Positions 20,146 to 23,802 of a stretch of DNA of 23,802 nt are shown here, piece after piece (position 1 is the stretch's first letter; the number at the start of each line of letters is the position of its first letter). Source of the stretch: Acetothermia bacterium UBA7521. Lineage in GTDB: Bacteria > Bipolaricaulota > Bipolaricaulia > Bipolaricaulales > Bipolaricaulaceae. The stretch spans positions 3,902 to 27,703 of the forward strand of contig DLNB01000053.1 of assembly GCA_002479455.1 (NCBI GenBank). The letters run 5' to 3'. A program made the translations under genes and the position numbers. The notes below the pieces were generated by a model. The model saw only the letters and a program-made list of their open reading frames with translations, was not told where the DNA came from and did no database searches.

Positions 20146-20151
20146 TTCTAG
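20146..20151 (-). promoter_or_regulatory. Possible -10 element of the membrane protein/DUF3795/flavodoxin operon
   Basis: TAGAAT on the minus strand lies about 30 bp upstream of the GTG start. No good -35 hexamer is seen at 16-18 bp, so the call is weak. Confidence 0.3.
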
Positions 20152-20164
20152 CCTGTCCCGCCAC

Positions 20165-20399
20165 CGGAGGTTTCCGCGGTTGGGGTCATCCCGATGGCCA
20201 TGTACAGCGCTGTGGGAAGGGCAGGGATGTTGTTCTGCTCAGCGTCCTGACTGCGGCCACTCAACGCGCCACAGAGCTCTGCAGCCCGCTGGGGCGTTGC
20301 GGGAAGGGACGTTCGTCTTGGCGAGGGGCGGCGAAACGTGTACACTTCGGTCATCGTCGGTTCGAGGAGTTCTCTATCGGCCCACGGTAAGGAGGCGAC
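20165..20399. other. Intergenic stretch without a convincing gene
   Basis: This is the largest gene-free gap of the right flank. Overlapping ORFs on both strands run through it but none has a ribosome site, domain or consistent codon use. Its last part holds the promoter and ribosome site of the zinc-ribbon gene. Confidence 0.5.
20318..20346 (+). promoter_or_regulatory. Promoter of the zinc-ribbon gene
   Basis: TTGGCG (20318-20323) and TACACT (20341-20346) with 17 bp between. The predicted leader is about 47 nt and ends in the ribosome site AAGGAGG (20389-20395). Confidence 0.6.
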
Positions 20400-20570
20400 A
20401 TGACTTTCGAGCGGCGCAAGATGTATAACGTGAGCCATTTGGGGCTCACCTGCGCGGACTGCGGCACCAAGATCGAGGAGCTCCCCTTCGAGCCCAAGAC
20501 CGATCGCCCGGTCTACTGCCAAAAGTGTGCCCGCACGCGGCGGCGCGATAACCCGCGCGTCCTGCGGTAA
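20400..20570 (+). CDS. CxxC zinc-ribbon small protein
   Basis: This 56-residue basic protein has two CxxC knuckles separated by 18 residues: CADC, GTKIEELPFEPKTDRPVY, CQKC, then a basic ARTRRR tail. This matches the small CxxC-x17-CxxC-type zinc-ribbon family found widely in uncultured bacteria, in which the ELPF and DRPVYC stretches are conserved. It likely binds one zinc ion and perhaps nucleic acid or protein; the role is unknown. AAGGAGG lies 4 bp before the ATG. It has its own promoter and terminator and so is a single-gene, probably well-expressed unit. Confidence 0.85.
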   Translation: MTFERRKMYNVSHLGLTCADCGTKIEELPFEPKTDRPVYCQKCARTRRRDNPRVLR

Positions 20571-20584
20571 ACCGTAAACCCCAG

Positions 20585-20612
20585 GGGGCGGCCACCCGGC
20601 CGCCCCATTTCT
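20585..20612 (+). terminator. Rho-independent-like terminator after the zinc-ribbon gene
   Basis: A perfect 9-bp stem GGGGCGGCC/GGCCGCCCC with loop ACCC starts 14 bp after the stop codon, followed by ATTTCTCT. The T-tract is short, so termination may be partial. There is no T-tract on the minus strand, so it probably serves only the zinc-ribbon gene. Confidence 0.65.
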
Positions 20613-20666
20613 CTATCTCAGCAGGTACCTCATCCCTCCCACAGCAGGTCCAGTGTACGTTCGAGG

Positions 20667-21983
20667 CTAGCCGGAGAGAGCTGGCGCCCCCGCCGGTTCC
20701 AGGAACAGGAGCTCTCCCCCATCGTCGTAGGCGAGCACCTCGGCGTACCGCCCCCAGCTGATGATCGTCTCCAGCAGCCGACCGGCTTCCTCAGGCCGGA
20801 ACGCCAACTCCATGGCCTGCTCGACCACCGCCCGCCGCAAGCGCTCTCCTTCGGCCGCTCGTAGCATGTTGAGAAGCCACTGGAACACGGGCAGGCGACA
20901 GATGCGCAGCGCGAACATCTCCTTTCGGGCAAGGATGCTCGCCTCGGCGAACGTCTCCCCGAGCGGGCTGAGGACGATGTCGCCGGAAGCCACGGTGGCC
21001 AAGCCGAGGAGTTCGGTGGCCTCCACTGCCTGCAAGAGCTGGTTCGAGCCGATCTTCAGCTCCTCGGCGAGCTTGTACAGGTCGTGGTGGGCCCCTGGGG
21101 CTTGGTTCAGGTGCTCGACCAGCCCGGCAATCGCCCCCACCGTCACGGGGGGCAACGCCCGCGGCCGGCCCGGACCGCCGGGCGCGCTCCCCAGTTCGAC
21201 GTGCTCCGGCTGAGTCTGGCCAGCCAGGAGGGCGTACATCTGGTCCACCAGCGCCGAGAACCGTGGGTCCTTCTTCCCGCGCGGCTGCGGCAAATCCACG
21301 GCGAGCTCGCTCACGATCCGCCCGGGATCCTTGTCCATGACCACAATGCGGTCAGCGACACTCACGGCCTCCTCGATGTTGTGGGTGACCATGAGGATTG
21401 CCTTGGTCGGGATTTTCCCGCCTGTCCACAGTTCGAGGAGCTCCCCTCGCAGGGCGGTGGCGCTGAGGACATCCAGGGCGGAGAAGGGTTCGTCCAGGCA
21501 CAGGAGCTCGGGCTCCACTGCCATCGCCCGGGCAAACCCGACCTTCTGCCGCATCCCGCCGGAGAGCTCGCGGGGATAGGCCCCCTCGAACCCGTCCAGT
21601 CCCACCCGGTCCAGGAGGTCTAGCGCCCGCGCCGTGCGCTCCCGGTGCGGCATCCCGCGGGCCGCGAGGACGAGATCTACGTTCCCTTGCACGGTCAGCC
21701 ACGGGAACAGGGCGAAGGTTTGGAACACGATCGTCGCCTTGGGGTTGACCCCATGGAGAGGCTGTCCGCGGTACAGGACTTGCCCTTCGGTTGGCTGCTG
21801 TAGGCCGGTGACGATCCTAAGGAGGGTGCTCTTCCCGCATCCCGAAGGCCCAACGAGCGCCACGAACTCGCCTTCGCGCACAACCAGGTTCACGTTCTGG
21901 ATGGCCACAAACCTGCGGTCGGCGGAGGCGTAGGTCTGGTGGATCCCTTTGAGCTCGACGAGCGCTTCGCTTCCCATCGTCAC
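20667..21983 (-). CDS. ABC transporter ATPase, nitrate/sulfonate/taurine type, with C-terminal AAA-associated domain
   Basis: This 438-residue protein has a complete ABC ATPase (about 8-240): Walker A GPSGCGKST, Q-loop FQTFALFPWL, signature LSGGMRQK, Walker B LLCLDEPFSALD and H-loop VTHNIEEA. A second region (about 275-430) is a helical winged AAA-associated C-terminal domain, found in ATPases paired with fused double permeases; it may sense substrate or regulate the motor. The start is GTG 21983, overlapping the permease stop (GTGA); ATG 21977 is the alternative. It energises import by the adjacent permease. No substrate-binding protein is in the window, so the solute is unknown. Confidence 0.92.
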   Translation of the reverse strand: MTMGSEALVELKGIHQTYASADRRFVAIQNVNLVVREGEFVALVGPSGCGKSTLLRIVTGLQQPTEGQVLYRGQPLHGVNPKATIVFQTFALFPWLTVQGNVDLVLAARGMPHRERTARALDLLDRVGLDGFEGAYPRELSGGMRQKVGFARAMAVEPELLCLDEPFSALDVLSATALRGELLELWTGGKIPTKAILMVTHNIEEAVSVADRIVVMDKDPGRIVSELAVDLPQPRGKKDPRFSALVDQMYALLAGQTQPEHVELGSAPGGPGRPRALPPVTVGAIAGLVEHLNQAPGAHHDLYKLAEELKIGSNQLLQAVEATELLGLATVASGDIVLSPLGETFAEASILARKEMFALRICRLPVFQWLLNMLRAAEGERLRRAVVEQAMELAFRPEEAGRLLETIISWGRYAEVLAYDDGGELLFLEPAGAPALSG

Positions 21984-23698
21984 TCCAGTTTATACCGCTC
22001 TTCCGCCCGCCGGTACATCCGCCGCCACAGGACCCGGTTCACCAACACCACGGCAAGGATCATGACCAGGGTCGCGCCAAGGAGGAGGGGGTAGTCGCCC
22101 GCAGCGGTGGCCGCGGCGATGACCGCCCCCAGGCCGGGGGTGGCCAGGGTTCGCCCGCCGAATTCCACTCGCTCGGCGACGATACTCGCGTTCCACGCCC
22201 CGCCACTTGCCGTGATCATCCCGGTCACGAGGTACGGGAACAGGGCGGGCAAGATCAGGGTCCGCCAGCGCCCCCAACGGGATAGCCCGAGGATCTCCGC
22301 GGTGTTTTTGAGGTCCTGGGGGATGGCCCGCGTCCCCGCGATGACATTGAACAGGACATACCACTGGGTCCCAGCAAGCATGAGGAGGACGGCGGCCAGG
22401 TTCAGACCCCCGGGCAGGCCAACAAGGGCCAACACGAACACGGGGAACAAGGCCGTCGCCGGTACCGAAGCGGCGATCTGCACGAGAGGCGCGAGCCAGC
22501 GTGCGAGGCGCCGGCTTCGCCCGATGGCCACCCCAACGGGCACCGTCCACGCGAGGGTAATTCCCAACGCCACGAACACCCGCAGGAAGGTCGCGCCTGC
22601 CCCTTCGACGATGGCCCCCCACCGCGCAAGCGGCATCCCTGCCAGCAGCCGCACCGCCTGGGATGTCCCGAACAGGAGCGCCCCGCCACCGAGGGCGCCT
22701 GCGATAACCAACACCCAACCCCGGTTTCTCCGCTGCCCCTCACGCTCGGTGGGGGTCCAGCGCCGTCCGGCGAGCCACGGCTCCAGACGTTCCCCGAGCG
22801 CCTGCACCACCCGCCCTTGGGTCCAAGCGGAGACGCGGGAACCCCGGACGAGGTTGTAGAACCACGACGTGGGCGGGGCCTCGCCCTCGACCGTCTCCAG
22901 CTTGAACCGATCGGACCAAGCGAGGAGCGGTCGCCACAGGAGCTGATCGAGAAGGACGATCACCGCCCCCAAGGTCCCGATCCCCCACCCGATGGCCGCG
23001 ATGTCTCCTCGCTCAGCCGCCTCGTGAAGGTACGCCCCGAGGCCGGGCAGGCGGAAGTCCCGTGTCCCCACCGTGAACATCTCCGCGGCCATGAGGAAGA
23101 ACCACCCTCCCGCCCAGCTCATCATGCTGTTCCAAATCAGGTTGATCCCGCCAAACGGGAGGAGCAGCGCCCTCAGCCTCAGCCATGGGGAGAGGCGAAA
23201 CACCGCCCTTGCTTCGTCGAGTTCCTTGGGCACCGTGGTGAGCGACTGGTACCACGCGAAGGCAAGGTTCCACGCTTGGCTGGTGAAGATGAGGAGAACA
23301 GCGGACAGCTCAAGCGCCATGCGCTCGGGAAGGAACGCGGTCAGGCTCAGCACCACCACCGGGAGGAAGGACAGAATGGGCACGCTCTGCAGGACGTCGA
23401 GGAGCGGGAGGAGGAGCTTGCCCGCCCGCTGGCTCTGGGCAGCCTTGTACCCGTACGCGAGGGCGAAGAGCAGCGACAAGGCGTACGCCCCTCCCATACG
23501 GGCCACGGACAGAAGGGCATACCAGGGGAGCGCCGACGGGGCGAGGGTGATCTCGGGTCCCCGCACGACCGGCGGGGAGTAGAAGGCCAGGCGCACCCCG
23601 GCATAGAGAACGACGGTGACCCCGAGGAGGATCACCGCGTCGGCCCATGCCGCATGTCGGTGCGGCCGGGCCGTCCGGTAGACGCGGATGGGATTCAT
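21980..23698 (-). CDS. Fused double ABC permease, nitrate/sulfonate/taurine type
   Basis: This 572-residue inner-membrane protein contains two tandem permease domains joined by a cytoplasmic linker (about 270-330). Each half has the EAA coupling loop that touches the ATPase: ELDEARAVFRLSPWLRLRAL in the first and LKNTAEILGLSRWGRWRTLI in the second. About 12 hydrophobic helices can be counted. A single polypeptide thus replaces the usual permease dimer. The stop overlaps the ATPase start, so the two are co-translated. The ATG at 23698 has only a poor ribosome site; a frame upstream ends in an ATGA overlap, so a further operon gene may lie beyond the window. Confidence 0.9.
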   Translation of the reverse strand: MNPIRVYRTARPHRHAAWADAVILLGVTVVLYAGVRLAFYSPPVVRGPEITLAPSALPWYALLSVARMGGAYALSLLFALAYGYKAAQSQRAGKLLLPLLDVLQSVPILSFLPVVVLSLTAFLPERMALELSAVLLIFTSQAWNLAFAWYQSLTTVPKELDEARAVFRLSPWLRLRALLLPFGGINLIWNSMMSWAGGWFFLMAAEMFTVGTRDFRLPGLGAYLHEAAERGDIAAIGWGIGTLGAVIVLLDQLLWRPLLAWSDRFKLETVEGEAPPTSWFYNLVRGSRVSAWTQGRVVQALGERLEPWLAGRRWTPTEREGQRRNRGWVLVIAGALGGGALLFGTSQAVRLLAGMPLARWGAIVEGAGATFLRVFVALGITLAWTVPVGVAIGRSRRLARWLAPLVQIAASVPATALFPVFVLALVGLPGGLNLAAVLLMLAGTQWYVLFNVIAGTRAIPQDLKNTAEILGLSRWGRWRTLILPALFPYLVTGMITASGGAWNASIVAERVEFGGRTLATPGLGAVIAAATAAGDYPLLLGATLVMILAVVLVNRVLWRRMYRRAEERYKLE

Positions 23699-23802
23699 GT
23701 GCCGGGAACCCCCAGTCTCGCTCGTCGCCCCACGCCTGGAACTCGCGTAAGCCGGCGCGGCCGAAGCACCCCCCCACCCTTGTCCCCCGTGGACCTAGGA
23801 CC

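Noticed and set aside
20148..20522. Minus-strand ORF across the intergenic region and the zinc-ribbon gene
   Set aside because: It lies opposite a well-supported gene, has no ribosome site, and its translation shows no recognisable domain.

Overview
This window comes from a high-GC bacterial chromosome. Strong GC bias at third codon positions, dense coding and clean Shine-Dalgarno sites show this, but I cannot name the lineage: none of the chromosomal genes is diagnostic. Housekeeping-type flanks (1-3531 and 17721-23802) enclose a 14-kb defence and restriction island (3571-17688).

Left flank (2-3531): two overlapping + strand genes for membrane-anchored BatA/von Willebrand factor A proteins. 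The first is cut by the window edge. The second carries two VWA domains with intact metal-binding motifs.

Island, left arm (3571-4640, minus strand): a two-gene HEPN / HTH-nucleotidyltransferase toxin-antitoxin pair. A good sigma70-type promoter is overlaid by four copies of a GTCTAC operator half-site about 10-11 bp apart. A divergent promoter (4721-4749) drives the restriction operon.

Island, core (4765-17688, plus strand): a type I restriction-modification operon (hsdM, hsdS, hsdR) filled with inserted genes. hsdM contains, in its own reading frame, a short GC-rich palindromic repeat, then a DUF559 (Vsr/PD-(D/E)XK-like) nuclease domain bracketed by two inverted copies of that repeat, then a GIY-YIG nuclease domain. 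The last insertion displaces the conserved HsdM C-terminus into another frame. An XRE-ImmA peptidase plus DUF4411 (PIN-like) pair sits between hsdM and hsdS, flanked by a 30-bp near-duplicate of the hsdM 3' end that also carries the Shine-Dalgarno site and start codon of the next gene. hsdS carries two more repeat copies in its central linker. Next come an unrecognised 539-residue gene, a first hsdR head (37 codons), an AlbA_2/Schlafen-type ATPase gene, a second hsdR head broken by another repeat, a DUF3800 gene, and finally full-length hsdR. Most junctions in this stretch are ATGA, GTGA or TGATG overlaps, so the hsd remnants now act as short coupling ORFs between passenger genes.

Right flank (17721-23802): a PhzF-family gene at the end of the hsd operon. 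A minus-strand operon follows (small membrane protein, DUF3795 Cys-rich protein, flavodoxin). Then come a small CxxC zinc-ribbon gene with its own promoter and terminator, and a minus-strand nitrate/sulfonate/taurine-type ABC transporter (fused double permease plus ATPase with a C-terminal AAA-associated domain) running to the window end.

The most interesting signal is the type I operon acting as a recipient of passengers: nucleases nested inside the methyltransferase gene next to intragenic mobile repeats, and accessory defence genes inserted at hsd gene junctions with duplicated hsd ends that keep translational coupling.
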